A stretch of 64,000 bases of DNA from Collinsella aerofaciens (GCF_015553355.1 NZ_JADNGN010000004.1:30624-94623), one strand, 5' to 3'. Shown: positions 25,783 to 35,056, numbered from the stretch's first letter. Numbers and translations are program-made. The notes: generated from the letters alone by a model not told the origin.

Positions 25783-26969
25783 TGTCATTCCAGACGACGT
25801 ATGGCCCCGATGGACGCCTCCGTGTTGCCATCCTGGGTTGTACCGGCTCCATCGGCACCCAGGCGCTTGATGTGTGCCGCCAGCATGCCGATCGCCTGCA
25901 GGTGACGGCGCTGTCCGTTAACTCCAGCACCTCCGAGCTTGTTGCCGCTGCCCGCGAGTTCTCGGTTCCGGCGGTTGCCGTGGCCGATGTCGCTCATGGC
26001 GATGACGCCGTGCTGCAGGAGTTGCCCGAGGGAACGAAGCTTGGCCTTGGCGCGCAGGCGGTTTGCGAGCTCGCGCGTCGCGACGATGTCGACTGCGTAC
26101 TCGTCGCTATTGTGGGTGCCGCCGGTCTCGAGGCGAGCCATGCGGCCTTGACCTCAAATAAGCGCCTTGCCCTTGCCAACAAGGAGTCCCTCGTCGTCGG
26201 TGGCGACTTGCTTATGCCGTTGGCGCAACCGGGCCAGCTTATTCCAGTCGACTCTGAGCACTCCGCCATCTTCCAGTGCTATCTGGGGGAGAACCCACGC
26301 GAGGCTCATCGTATTTGGCTCACCTGCTCGGGCGGTCCGTTTTTTGGCCGCACGCGCGACGAGCTCGACCGCGTGACGCGTGCCGATGCCCTCGCACACC
26401 CCACGTGGGCCATGGGCGCCAAGATCACCATCGACTCCGCCACCCTCATGAACAAGGGCCTGGAGCGCATTGAGGCCATGCATCTGTTTAACTGCGACCT
26501 CGATTTCATTAACGTGGTCGTGCAGCGTCAGTCCAAGATTCACTCTATGGTCGAGTTCTCCGACGGCTCCGTGATGGCGCATCTCGGTGCTTCCGACATG
26601 CGTATTCCCATCCAGTTCGCGTTCTCGTATCCCGAGCGTTGGGATACTCCGGCGCCTCGTATCGATTTTCGCGAGTTGGGGCAGCTCACGTTTGATGCTG
26701 CCGACATGGATACCTTCCGCTGTCTGGCACTGGCCGAGCGTGCCGGCAAGACGGGTGGCACCATGCCGTGCGTGCTCAATGCCGCCAACGAGGTCGCCGT
26801 CGATGCCTTCCTGCGCGATGGCTGCAGCTTTACCGATATCGATCGCATTGTGGAATCCTGCATGGATGCCCACGATGTGCAGGCGGTCGATTCGTTTGAG
26901 CAACTTCACGATATCGATGCGTGGGCGCGTGAAAAAGCTGCGCAGGTGCTCGCCGCAACCCGTTCCTAA
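25782..26969 (+). CDS. dxr: 1-deoxy-D-xylulose 5-phosphate reductoisomerase
   Basis: NADPH-dependent first committed step of the MEP isoprenoid pathway. The dinucleotide motif is VAILGCTGSIGTQALDV; ALANKESLVVGG, PVDSEHSAIFQC and ITIDSATLMNKGLERIEAMHLF are catalytic blocks. Length 395 aa is normal. It overlaps the cdsA stop by 1 nt; ispG of the same pathway lies two genes downstream. Confidence 0.97.
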   Translation: MSFQTTYGPDGRLRVAILGCTGSIGTQALDVCRQHADRLQVTALSVNSSTSELVAAAREFSVPAVAVADVAHGDDAVLQELPEGTKLGLGAQAVCELARRDDVDCVLVAIVGAAGLEASHAALTSNKRLALANKESLVVGGDLLMPLAQPGQLIPVDSEHSAIFQCYLGENPREAHRIWLTCSGGPFFGRTRDELDRVTRADALAHPTWAMGAKITIDSATLMNKGLERIEAMHLFNCDLDFINVVVQRQSKIHSMVEFSDGSVMAHLGASDMRIPIQFAFSYPERWDTPAPRIDFRELGQLTFDAADMDTFRCLALAERAGKTGGTMPCVLNAANEVAVDAFLRDGCSFTDIDRIVESCMDAHDVQAVDSFEQLHDIDAWAREKAAQVLAATRS

Positions 26970-26993
26970 CCATAAGGATTGCTTTTTCGTTTT

Positions 26994-28355
26994 ATGGATA
27001 CTGTTCTGAGCGTTCTCTCATCGGTCTTTTGGGGCCTGCTGATGCTTTCCGTCCTCGTGTTTTTGCACGAGGGCGGCCACTTTTTGGCGGCGCGTGCCTG
27101 CGGCGTCCGTGTGACCGAGTTCTTTTTGGGCCTGCCGTGCCGCTTTGACATCCATTACACGTCGCGTCGCATTGGAACCAAGTTTGGCGTGACCCCGCTG
27201 CTGTTGGGTGGCTACGCTGCCATTTGCGGTATGGATCCGACCGACGTCTCGTGTGCCGACCGCGTGCTCGCGGCTATCTATCGTCATGGTCGCGTGACCG
27301 TGGCCGACCTTGCTGTCGAGCTCGAGCTATCCGAGGAGGTTGTGCTCGAGGCATGCGCCTTGCTCTTGGGTTGGGGCTCTATCGCGCCTTGGTATGAGGA
27401 AGGGGAGAAGCCCTCGCCGAGCTACTATCCCACCAAGTATCAGACGCTGCCGCGAGACGCGGCGGGTTTCACCACCTTTGACGGCCGCCGTTTCGATCGA
27501 GAGCATGCGACTACCGAGGGCGATGTGTGGGAGCTGCCGTGCGGCGAAGCCGAGTTCCTTGCGCAAGAGCGTTCGCATACCTATCTGGGCCAGGGTTTTC
27601 TCAAGCGCGCCTTTATGCTGCTCGCGGGCATTCTCGTCAATATCCTGACGGGCTTTTTGCTGCTTATGAGCATCTATTCTATTGCGGGTGTCACCGTGCC
27701 GATGGATACCAACGTGATCGGTCAGGTTGACGAGGGGTCTATTGCCGCCAAGGCGGGTATCGAGGGCGGCGACGCGATCCTTTCGGTTGACGGAGTATCG
27801 TGCTCTACCTGGATGGACGTTTACGATGCCATCGGCAAGGCCGCCGGTAAGGACGATATCGCCATTGAGTATGAGCGCGACGGCAAGCAGCATTCGACCT
27901 CGGTTGCGCTCAAAGAGGACGAGCGCCTAGGTGTGTATGCCTCTACGCAGGTGGTCCGTTTAGACCCCATCACGTCGGCTCGCCTTTCGTTCTCCTATGT
28001 CGTGCAGACAGCGGAGGGCGTGATGCGCCTGCTCCAGCCGCAGCATACGATGGAGATTCTCGATCAGTCTTCTTCGATTGTGGGCATTAGCGTTATGTCC
28101 TCACAGGCTGCTGCTGCCGGCCCTGCCACGTTCCTTTCGTTTGCCGCCCTCATTTCGTTCTCGCTTGGCTTTATGAACCTGCTGCCCATCCCACCACTCG
28201 ATGGCGGCAAGCTGGTCATCGAGATCATTCAAAAGATTGCTGGCCGCGAGCTTCCGCTCAAGGTCCAGACGATTGTGAGCTATGTGGGCATCGCGCTCTT
28301 TGCGCTGCTGTTTGTCTATATGCTTCGTTCCGACGTCCTTCGATTTATCCTGTAG
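26994..28355 (+). CDS. rseP: site-2-type membrane metalloprotease RseP with inserted domain
   Basis: M50 protease that cuts within the membrane. HEGGH (H25, E26, H29) lies in the first helix; a second helix is at about 207-230, a PDZ domain at 232-320, and the LDG segment NLLPIPPLDGGK precedes the last helices. Unusually, residues about 83-195, between the LGGYAAICGM loop and YLGQGFLKRAFML, form an insertion: a winged-helix-like stretch (RVLAAIYRHGRVTVADLAVE) and a polar linker. ATG 26994 is 15 nt after AAGGA; a TTG at 26979 touching that site is the alternative. Confidence 0.9.
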   Translation: MDTVLSVLSSVFWGLLMLSVLVFLHEGGHFLAARACGVRVTEFFLGLPCRFDIHYTSRRIGTKFGVTPLLLGGYAAICGMDPTDVSCADRVLAAIYRHGRVTVADLAVELELSEEVVLEACALLLGWGSIAPWYEEGEKPSPSYYPTKYQTLPRDAAGFTTFDGRRFDREHATTEGDVWELPCGEAEFLAQERSHTYLGQGFLKRAFMLLAGILVNILTGFLLLMSIYSIAGVTVPMDTNVIGQVDEGSIAAKAGIEGGDAILSVDGVSCSTWMDVYDAIGKAAGKDDIAIEYERDGKQHSTSVALKEDERLGVYASTQVVRLDPITSARLSFSYVVQTAEGVMRLLQPQHTMEILDQSSSIVGISVMSSQAAAAGPATFLSFAALISFSLGFMNLLPIPPLDGGKLVIEIIQKIAGRELPLKVQTIVSYVGIALFALLFVYMLRSDVLRFIL

Positions 28356-28368
28356 GGGAGTGTTTGGA

Positions 28369-29451
28369 TTGTCTTTATCCCATCCTTTGCCTCGCGAGTT
28401 GACGCGCCCCGTGCATGTGGGCGGTGTGCAGATCGGTGGCGGTGCGCCGGTGGTGGTCCAATCCATGACCTGCACCGATACCGCTGACGCCCAGGCAACG
28501 CTTGCGCAAGTGTGCGCGTTGGCGCAGGCTGGCTGCGATATCGTGCGTGTGAGCGTGCCCACCGAGGCCGCGCTTGAGGGTTTCCGCACCATCTGTGCCG
28601 AGTCTCCGGTGCCGATCGTCGCCGATATTCACTTTAACCATAAGCTCGCCATCGGCGCCGTCGAGGCTGGTGCCGCCAAGCTTCGCATCAATCCCGGCAA
28701 TATCGGCGATTGGGCTAAGGTCGATGCCGTGATCGATGCCGCGGGCGCCGCTGGGTGCGCGATTCGTATCGGCGTCAATGCCGGTTCGCTCGAGCAGGAT
28801 ATCGCCGAGCGCGACGACCTCACGCAGCCCGAAAAGCTCGTTATGTCGAGCGAGCGCTTCGTCAAGCACTTTGAGGACCGCGGTTTTACGAACATTGTGC
28901 TTTCGGCCAAGGCCCATAGCGTGCAAACGACGCTTGATACCTATCGAGCCCTGTCGCGTGAGATTCCCCACGTTCCGCTTCACCTGGGCGTGACGGAGGC
29001 GGGGACCAAGCTCCAGGGCACCATCAAGAGCTCTGTAGGCTTGGGTATCTTGCTTTCCGAAGGCATTGGCGACACCATGCGTGTGTCGCTCACAGCCGAT
29101 CCGGTTGAGGAGCCGCCGGTTGCCTGGGGTATTCTGCAGTCGTTGGGCCTGCGTCGCCGTGGCCCCGAGATTGTCTCGTGCCCCACATGCGCCCGCTGCC
29201 AGGTTAACCTTATTCCCATTGCCGAGGAGGTTACCGAGCGGCTTAAGAACTACTCCGCTCCGCTTTCGATCGCTGTGATGGGATGTGCCGTTAATGGTCC
29301 CGGCGAGGCTTCTGATGCCGATCTGGGCGTTGCTTGCGGACGTGGTCAGGCCTTGCTCTTTTCGCATGGCCAGATCATTGGTAAAGTAGCTGAGGACCAA
29401 ATTGTCGACGCGCTTATGGCCGAGGTCGACAAGCTTATTGAGGAGAAATAA
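28369..29451 (+). CDS. ispG: 4-hydroxy-3-methylbut-2-en-1-yl diphosphate synthase IspG
   Basis: 4Fe-4S enzyme of the MEP pathway. Cluster ligands are visible as CPTC (C271, C274) and C306 with Glu313 in GCAVNGPGE, the IspG pattern. The TIM-barrel half starts at PVHVGGVQIGGGAPVVVQSM. The TTG at 28369 is 8 nt after AGGGGAG; a GTG three codons earlier overlaps that site. Length 360 aa is normal for Gram-positive IspG. It follows rseP after 13 nt. Confidence 0.96.
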   Translation: MSLSHPLPRELTRPVHVGGVQIGGGAPVVVQSMTCTDTADAQATLAQVCALAQAGCDIVRVSVPTEAALEGFRTICAESPVPIVADIHFNHKLAIGAVEAGAAKLRINPGNIGDWAKVDAVIDAAGAAGCAIRIGVNAGSLEQDIAERDDLTQPEKLVMSSERFVKHFEDRGFTNIVLSAKAHSVQTTLDTYRALSREIPHVPLHLGVTEAGTKLQGTIKSSVGLGILLSEGIGDTMRVSLTADPVEEPPVAWGILQSLGLRRRGPEIVSCPTCARCQVNLIPIAEEVTERLKNYSAPLSIAVMGCAVNGPGEASDADLGVACGRGQALLFSHGQIIGKVAEDQIVDALMAEVDKLIEEK

Positions 29452-31173
29452 ATGACCCGAGCAATGTATATGTCTAAGCTTTATGCGCCGACGCTTAAAG
29501 AGGATCCGGCGGACGCTGAGCTCGCCAGCCACCGTCTGCTGCTCCGTGCCGGCATGATCCGCAAGGAGGCCGCCGGTCTCTATTCCTACCTGCCGCTTGC
29601 TTGGCGCTCGATTCGCAAGATCGAGAACATCGTGCGCGACGAGATGGACGCCGCCGGCGCCCAGGAGCTTATGATGCCTATCATGGTCGATGCCGAGTTG
29701 TGGCGTGAGTCCGGCCGCATCGACGCCTATGGCAAGGAGCTTGTGCGCTTTGACGACCGTCACGGTCGCGAGTTCGTCCTGGGCCCCACGCACGAGGAGA
29801 CCGTCACGGCCCTGGTGCGCAATGAGCTGCGCTCCTACAAGCAGCTACCCGTTAACCTCTACCACATCCAGGATAAGTTCCGCGACGAGTTTCGCCCCCG
29901 CTTTGGCCTGATGCGCGGTCGCGAGTTCATCATGAAGGACGCCTACAGCTTCTCCGCCACGCAGGAGAGCCTGCAGGAGGAGTATGACAAGATGAAGCAG
30001 GCCTACGCTAACATCTGCGAGCGCTGCTATATCAAGGCCCTGCCCGTTGTTGCCGACTCCGGTGAGATCGGTGGCGATACCTCCGTCGAGTACATGGCTT
30101 TGGCCGACGCCGGCGAGGCTTCGCTCGTCTACTGCGACGATTGCGGCTTTGCTGCCGATGACGAGGCGGCAAGCACCAAGGTCGTCGTGACCGAGGGTCC
30201 TGGTGACGGTACGCTCACCAAGGTTGAGACTCCGGGCATGGGCACCATTGAGGCTGTTGCTAAGTTCTTTGGGTTCCCCGAGAACGGCACGCGCAAGTCG
30301 CTGGCACTCATCGACGCCGAGGGCAAGCCGGTCGTGGCCATTGTTCCGGGCGATCACGAGCTCAACGATTGCAAGGCCGAACATGTCTTTGGCAAGGGCT
30401 ATCGCATGATGACCGACGAGGAGCTTCAGGCGAACGGTCTGCACAAGGGCTTTATCGGACCGGTTAACCTGCCCGAGGGCATTCGTCTGGTGTGCGACGA
30501 GAGCCTGCGCGAGTCCAAGCAGTGGGCCTGCGGTGCCAACGAGGTCGATTATCACTTTACCGGTGCCTGCCCCGAGCGCGACTTTACCGTCGATGAGTGG
30601 GCCGACCTGGTAACCGTCGTTGCCGGCGACCCCTGCCCGCACTGCGGCAAGCCGCTCTCCGCTGCCCGCGGCATCGAGGTCTCTCAGGTCTTCCAGCTGG
30701 GCACCAAGTATTCCGAGGCCATGGGTGCCACCTTTATGGACGAGGACGGCAAGGAGAAGCCGCTCATCATGGGTTGCTACGGCGTTGGTGTGTCCCGCTC
30801 GCTTGCTGCCGTCGTGGAGCAGCACAACGACGAGCATGGCATCGTCTGGCCGGTCTCCGTTGCCCCGTACGAGGTCGCGGTGATTCCGCTCGATCCCAAG
30901 AAGGAGGAGTGCGCTACCGTCTGCGAGCAGATCGTTGATGGCCTGTGTGCCGAGGGCATCGAGGTCGTCGTCGACGACCGCGACGAGCGTCCCGGCTTTA
31001 AGTTTGCCGACAACGACCTTATGGGCTTCCCGTATCAGGTGGTGCTCGGCAAGCGCGGCCTTAAGAATGGCACCATTGAGCTCAAGGACCGTGCCACGGG
31101 CGAGCGCGAGGATGTGGCGATCGACGAGATCGTCGCCAAGGTTGCCGAGCTTGTTAAGGCGGCCCGCCGTTAA
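29452..31173 (+). CDS. proS: prolyl-tRNA synthetase
   Basis: Class II synthetase, 573 aa, of the bacterial type with an editing insertion. Motif 2 region FRDEFRPRFGLMRGREFIMKDAYSF, the INS editing domain (about 225-385, with VVAIVPGDHELND) and the C-terminal anticodon-binding domain (PYEVAVIPLDPKK onward) are visible in that order. The ATG directly follows the ispG stop. A double terminator ends the operon. Confidence 0.97.
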   Translation: MTRAMYMSKLYAPTLKEDPADAELASHRLLLRAGMIRKEAAGLYSYLPLAWRSIRKIENIVRDEMDAAGAQELMMPIMVDAELWRESGRIDAYGKELVRFDDRHGREFVLGPTHEETVTALVRNELRSYKQLPVNLYHIQDKFRDEFRPRFGLMRGREFIMKDAYSFSATQESLQEEYDKMKQAYANICERCYIKALPVVADSGEIGGDTSVEYMALADAGEASLVYCDDCGFAADDEAASTKVVVTEGPGDGTLTKVETPGMGTIEAVAKFFGFPENGTRKSLALIDAEGKPVVAIVPGDHELNDCKAEHVFGKGYRMMTDEELQANGLHKGFIGPVNLPEGIRLVCDESLRESKQWACGANEVDYHFTGACPERDFTVDEWADLVTVVAGDPCPHCGKPLSAARGIEVSQVFQLGTKYSEAMGATFMDEDGKEKPLIMGCYGVGVSRSLAAVVEQHNDEHGIVWPVSVAPYEVAVIPLDPKKEECATVCEQIVDGLCAEGIEVVVDDRDERPGFKFADNDLMGFPYQVVLGKRGLKNGTIELKDRATGEREDVAIDEIVAKVAELVKAARR

Positions 31174-31202
31174 TCGACGATTGCGCTTGTAGTTCGATAT
31201 GT

Positions 31203-31249
31203 GGGGCGGCCCCGCATTTCTCCAGATCGGGGAGATGCGGGGCCGTCCT
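31203..31249 (+). terminator. hairpin after proS
   Basis: GGGCGGCCCCGCAT pairs with ATGCGGGGCCGTCC-type sequence in a very stable stem of about 17 bp. The T run after it is poor (TATTATCTTG). Confidence 0.7.
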
Positions 31250-31279
31250 ATTATCTTGTGGCATCCTTGATATCAAAAA

Positions 31280-31316
31280 GAAAACCCCACAGCCCATATG
31301 AGCTGCAGGGTTTTCC
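31280..31316. terminator. bidirectional terminator between proS and the minus-strand phosphotransferase
   Basis: GAAAACCC...CAGC pairs with GCTG...GGGTTTTC around CCATATGA. The A and T runs at its ends let it work in both directions between the convergent units. Confidence 0.8.
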
Positions 31317-31350
31317 TTGTGCCTCCGATGCGAAATAAATCGCTCAGATA

Positions 31351-32115
31351 TTACTGATAATCGACGACGTCGATCCAGTTCTTCAGGAACTCATCGTTCA
31401 CGTTGCGCTTACGAGCGAGCTCGGAAGCGGCGACGATGCTCGTCCACTGACGCACGACCTGCATGGGCATGTCGGCGCGGTCGCAGTAGAGCTCCAGGTA
31501 GGCCTCGGCCTGATCCTTGCTGTTGAGGGCGAAGAGCAGGTAGGTGGTGGCAACGTCGGCAGCAGGGGAGCCCTGGGTGGCGTGTGCCCAGTCGCACACA
31601 TAGAGCTGGCCGTCGTCGCCGACGATGACGTTGGAGGGGTTGAAGTCGCCGTGGCAGACCTTGAACTCCTTGGTCATGCCGTCCAGACGCTCCTGAAGGT
31701 TGTAGCGCGTGGTGGCATTGAGCTGATCAAGGCTGTCGATCATGCGAGCGAACTTGTCGCGCTGACGGTTGAGCAGCGGGGAGGTGTAGCCGTGGATCTC
31801 GATCTGGAGGTCGACGAACATCTCGAGGTACTCACCAAAGCGCTGGGGCTCGGCAGTCATCTTCTCGGCAAGGGTGGTGCCCGGAACCTTCTCGGTCACG
31901 AGCGCCCAGCCGTTGGCGTTCTCGAGCTGGGAAACCTCGAGAGCCTTGGGGCTGCGGATGCCGCACTCATTGATGCGGGCAAGATTCAAAGCCTCGTTGA
32001 ACACGTCGGAGACAGGCTTGGTCTCGTTAAAGACCTTGACAATCTTGTCGCCCAGGTCGTAAACGACCTTGTTGCCACGGCGGACGAGCTCGGTCTTGGA
32101 ATCGGGTAGCAGCAT
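31351..32115 (-). CDS. APH-family phosphotransferase of unknown substrate
   Basis: The 254-aa product has the protein-kinase-like fold of aminoglycoside/choline phosphotransferases. The Brenner-type catalytic motif HGDFNPSNV is at 155-163 (Asp157, Asn162), the second metal-binding Asp is D175 in LYVCDWAHAT, and a probable ATP-binding Lys is K27 in KIVKVFN. The substrate cannot be read from sequence; antibiotic resistance is not implied, as small-metabolite kinases share this fold. AAAGGAT precedes the ATG. It lies 88 nt downstream of adhE and may be read from the same promoter. Confidence 0.8.
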   Translation of the reverse strand: MLLPDSKTELVRRGNKVVYDLGDKIVKVFNETKPVSDVFNEALNLARINECGIRSPKALEVSQLENANGWALVTEKVPGTTLAEKMTAEPQRFGEYLEMFVDLQIEIHGYTSPLLNRQRDKFARMIDSLDQLNATTRYNLQERLDGMTKEFKVCHGDFNPSNVIVGDDGQLYVCDWAHATQGSPAADVATTYLLFALNSKDQAEAYLELYCDRADMPMQVVRQWTSIVAASELARKRNVNDEFLKNWIDVVDYQ

Positions 32116-32147
32116 GGTTGCATCCTTTCAACGATGCGATAGAAGCG

Positions 32148-32186
32148 ACGGCGGGGGTGTGTGAAACACCCGTGCACCCCCGCCGT
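32148..32186. other. strong hairpin between adhE and the phosphotransferase
   Basis: ACGGCGGGGGTG and CACCCCCGCCGT form a perfect 12-bp stem around 15 nt. On the minus strand no T run follows, so it may protect or process the mRNA more than terminate it. Confidence 0.55.
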
Positions 32187-32203
32187 TAAAAACCGTGCTA
32201 AAA

Positions 32204-34852
32204 CTAGCAGACGGCGTAATCCTGGGGCTCGCGGCCGTAGTAGGCGTCCAGGTAGAGCTCCTTGATCTCGCTCATGAGCGGGTAGCGCGGGTTGGCGCCG
32301 GTGCACTGGTCGTTGAATGCCTGCTCGGTCATCTCGTCGAGGGTGTCGAGGAAGTACTGCTCGTCAACACCGTAGTCGGCGATGGTCTTCTTGACACCGA
32401 TGAAGTCCTTGAGCTCCTCGAGCTTCGTGATGAAGTTCTCGAAGACCTCCTTGTCGTCCTTGCCCTCGATGCCGCAGTACTTGGCCATCTCGGCGTAGTT
32501 GTGCAGCGCGTTGGGGTAAGGATACTGGGAGAAGGTACCCATCTTGACGGGAGCCTCGGCGGCGTTGTAGCGCATGACGCGGGTCAGGATGACGGCGTTA
32601 GCGATGCCGTGGGGCAGGTGATGGAAAGCGCCGAGCTTGTGAGCCATGGAGTGGTTGAGGCCCAGGAAGGCGTTGGCGAAGGCCATACCGGCCATGCAGG
32701 AGGCGTTGTGCATCTCCTCGCGGGCGTGCGGGTCCTTGGCGCCGTTCGTGAAGCTGGAGGGCAGGTTCTCAAAGACGAGCTTGGCAGCGCGCTCGGAGAG
32801 GCCCTTGGTGTAGTCGGAAGCCATGATGGAGACGTAGGACTCGATGGCGTGGGTCATGACGTCGATGCCGGAGGCAGCGGTCAGGCCGCGCGGGGCGGTC
32901 ATGCAGTTGTCGGCGTCGACGATAGCCATGTTGGGGAGCAGCGCGTAGTCGGCGAGCGGCCACTTGATGCCGGTCTCCTTGTCGGTGATGATGGCGAACG
33001 GCGTGCACTCGGAGCCGGTACCCGAGGAGGTCGGGACGGCGACGAAGTAGGCCTTCTTGCCCATCTCGGGGAAGGTGAAAATACGCTTGCGGATGTCCAT
33101 GAAGTCCATGGCCATGTCCTCAAACTTGCACTCGGGGTGCTCGTACATCATCCACATGATCTTGCCGGCGTCCATAGCGGAGCCACCGCCGACGGCGATG
33201 ATGACGTCCGGCTCAAAGAGAGCCATCTGCTTGGCGCCGCGACGTGCGCACTGCAGCGACGGATCGGGCTCGACGTCGTAGAAGCAGTCGTGGGCGATGC
33301 CCATCTCGTCGAGCTTGGCCTCGATGGCGCGGGTGTTGCCATTCTTGAAGAGGAACTGGTCGGTGACGATGAAGGCGCGCTTCTTGCCCATGACGTTGCC
33401 AAGCTCGTCGAGGGCGACGGGCGTGGAACCCTTCTTGAAGTAGACCTTCTCGGGAGCGCGGAACCACAGCATGTTCTCACGGCGCTCGGCCACAGTCTTA
33501 ACGTTGATCAAGTGCTTCACCCCAACGTTCTCGGAGACGGAGTTGCCGCCCCAGGAGCCGCAGCCCAGGGTCAGAGACGGCTTCATGCCAAAGTTGTACA
33601 GGTCACCGATGCCGCCGTGCGAGGACGGGGTGTTGATGACGATACGGCAGGCCTTCATGACGTGCTCGAACAGGCTGATCTTCTCGGCCTGGGCGGGGTG
33701 CACGTACAGAGAGGCGGTGTGGCCCGGGCCACCGGCGAGCACCAGGTGCTCGGCCTTGTCGACGGCTTCCTGGAAGTCCTTGGCGTGGTACATGGCCAGG
33801 ACCGGGGAGAGCTTCTCGTGGGAGAACTCCTCCTTGGCGGGGTCGGTGGAGGTGACCTCAGCGATCAGGATCTTGGTCTTGGCGGGAACCTCGATGCCGG
33901 CGAGCTCGGCGATCTTGGCAGCGGCCATGCCGGGGATGCGGTGATCCAGGGCGCCGTTCTTGAACATGGCGGCACGCAGGGCCTCCATCTCGGCACCCTG
34001 CTTGACGAAGTAGCAGCCGCGCTTCTGGAACTCGGCCTTAACCTGGTCATAGATGCTGTCGATGACGGTCACGGACTGCTCGGAAGCGCAGATCATGCCG
34101 TTATCGAAGGTCTTGGAGTGGATGATGGAGTTGACGGCGAGCAGCACGTCGGCGGTGTCGTCGATGACGACCGGGGTGTTACCGGCGCCAACGCCCAGGG
34201 CGGGCTTGCCCGAGGAGTAAGCGGCCTTGACCATGCCCGGGCCACCGGTGGCGAGGATGATGTCGACGTCGCGCATGACCATGTTGGTCAGCTCGATGGA
34301 GGGGACATCGACCCAGCCGATGATGCCCTCGGGGGCGCCGGCCTTGACGGCGGCGTCAAGCACGAGCTTGGCGGCGGCGATGGTGCACTTGGCGGCTGCC
34401 GGGTGCGGGGAGATGATGATGGCGTTGCGGGTCTTCAGGCTGATCAGCGTCTTGAAGATCGCGGTGGAGGTGGGGTTGGTCGTCGGGATGACGGCGCCCA
34501 CGATGCCGATGGGCTCGGCGATCTTGGTGATGCCGTAAGCCTCGTCGCGCTCCAGAACGCCACAGGTCTTGGTGTTCTTGTAAGCGTTGTAGATGTACTC
34601 TGCGGCGTAGTGGTTCTTGATGACCTTGTCCTCAAGAACGCCGCGGCCGGTCTCCTCGATGGCCATCTTCGCCAACGGGATACGAGCCTTGTTGGCGGCC
34701 ATGGCGGCTTCATAGAAGATCTTGTCGACCTGCTCCTGCGTGTACGTAGCAAAAAGCGCCTGGGCCTCTCGCATCTGAGCGAGCTTAGCCTCAAGCGCCT
34801 CTACGTTGTCCACAATTGCGGGAGTAGTGTTTTCCGGTGACTTTTTCACCAT
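32204..34852 (-). CDS. adhE: bifunctional acetaldehyde-CoA/alcohol dehydrogenase
   Basis: Fermentative enzyme that reduces acetyl-CoA to ethanol, regenerating NAD and forming spirosomes. The N-terminal aldehyde dehydrogenase has catalytic Cys255 (NGMICASEQS); the Fe-dependent alcohol dehydrogenase occupies about residues 460-870, with the metal-binding His residues in LNHSMAHKLGAFHHLPHG. Length 882 aa is normal. AAGGAGA precedes the ATG. Two LacI-type operators lie upstream. It marks the host as an ethanol-forming anaerobe. Confidence 0.98.
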   Translation of the reverse strand: MVKKSPENTTPAIVDNVEALEAKLAQMREAQALFATYTQEQVDKIFYEAAMAANKARIPLAKMAIEETGRGVLEDKVIKNHYAAEYIYNAYKNTKTCGVLERDEAYGITKIAEPIGIVGAVIPTTNPTSTAIFKTLISLKTRNAIIISPHPAAAKCTIAAAKLVLDAAVKAGAPEGIIGWVDVPSIELTNMVMRDVDIILATGGPGMVKAAYSSGKPALGVGAGNTPVVIDDTADVLLAVNSIIHSKTFDNGMICASEQSVTVIDSIYDQVKAEFQKRGCYFVKQGAEMEALRAAMFKNGALDHRIPGMAAAKIAELAGIEVPAKTKILIAEVTSTDPAKEEFSHEKLSPVLAMYHAKDFQEAVDKAEHLVLAGGPGHTASLYVHPAQAEKISLFEHVMKACRIVINTPSSHGGIGDLYNFGMKPSLTLGCGSWGGNSVSENVGVKHLINVKTVAERRENMLWFRAPEKVYFKKGSTPVALDELGNVMGKKRAFIVTDQFLFKNGNTRAIEAKLDEMGIAHDCFYDVEPDPSLQCARRGAKQMALFEPDVIIAVGGGSAMDAGKIMWMMYEHPECKFEDMAMDFMDIRKRIFTFPEMGKKAYFVAVPTSSGTGSECTPFAIITDKETGIKWPLADYALLPNMAIVDADNCMTAPRGLTAASGIDVMTHAIESYVSIMASDYTKGLSERAAKLVFENLPSSFTNGAKDPHAREEMHNASCMAGMAFANAFLGLNHSMAHKLGAFHHLPHGIANAVILTRVMRYNAAEAPVKMGTFSQYPYPNALHNYAEMAKYCGIEGKDDKEVFENFITKLEELKDFIGVKKTIADYGVDEQYFLDTLDEMTEQAFNDQCTGANPRYPLMSEIKELYLDAYYGREPQDYAVC

Positions 34853-34892
34853 TTGTGTCTCCTTGCGATCGGAGATTTACCCTACGCCTTGC

Positions 34893-34898
34893 ATGATA
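34893..34898 (-). promoter_or_regulatory. candidate extended -10 box of adhE
   Basis: On the minus strand TGC-TATCAT forms an extended -10. It sits in the near-palindrome CTTGC-ATGATA-GCAAG. The -35 is weak, consistent with activator dependence. Confidence 0.5.
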
Positions 34899-34944
34899 GC
34901 AAGAAATTATTCGGCGAACGGTAAGATTCCTGTAAAAGGCACAC

Positions 34945-34974
34945 TAAAACGCTTCAACCAAATGAAACGATTCA
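34945..34974. promoter_or_regulatory. two LacI-type operators upstream of adhE
   Basis: TAAAACGCTTCA (34945-34956) and TGAAACGATTCA (34963-34974) are near-palindromes with a central CG, the form bound by LacI/CcpA-family regulators. They are 18 bp apart, lie about 50-80 bp upstream of the adhE -10 and form the direct repeat CGMTTCAACYAAAT. Confidence 0.5.
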
Positions 34975-35003
34975 ACTAAATCTATCTGCCCAATGCACCG
35001 TCC

Positions 35004-35056
35004 CACTCATTGAGGACAGACTTACATGAGTGCTTTCACTCATTTGGGACAGACAT
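35004..35056 (+). repeat. left 53-bp inverted repeat of the Y1 transposase element
   Basis: It matches the reverse complement of 36003-36055 at 49 of 53 positions. It holds two related units, CACTCATTGAGGACAGAC and CACTCATTTGGGACAGAC, and can fold through CACTCAT...ATGAGTG into a 7-bp hairpin. Confidence 0.85.

Noticed and set aside
32195-34840. 881-codon open frame on the plus strand opposite adhE
   Set aside because: Mirrors adhE codon structure; repetitive Gly/Leu/Val/Asp composition, no ribosome binding site or domain.
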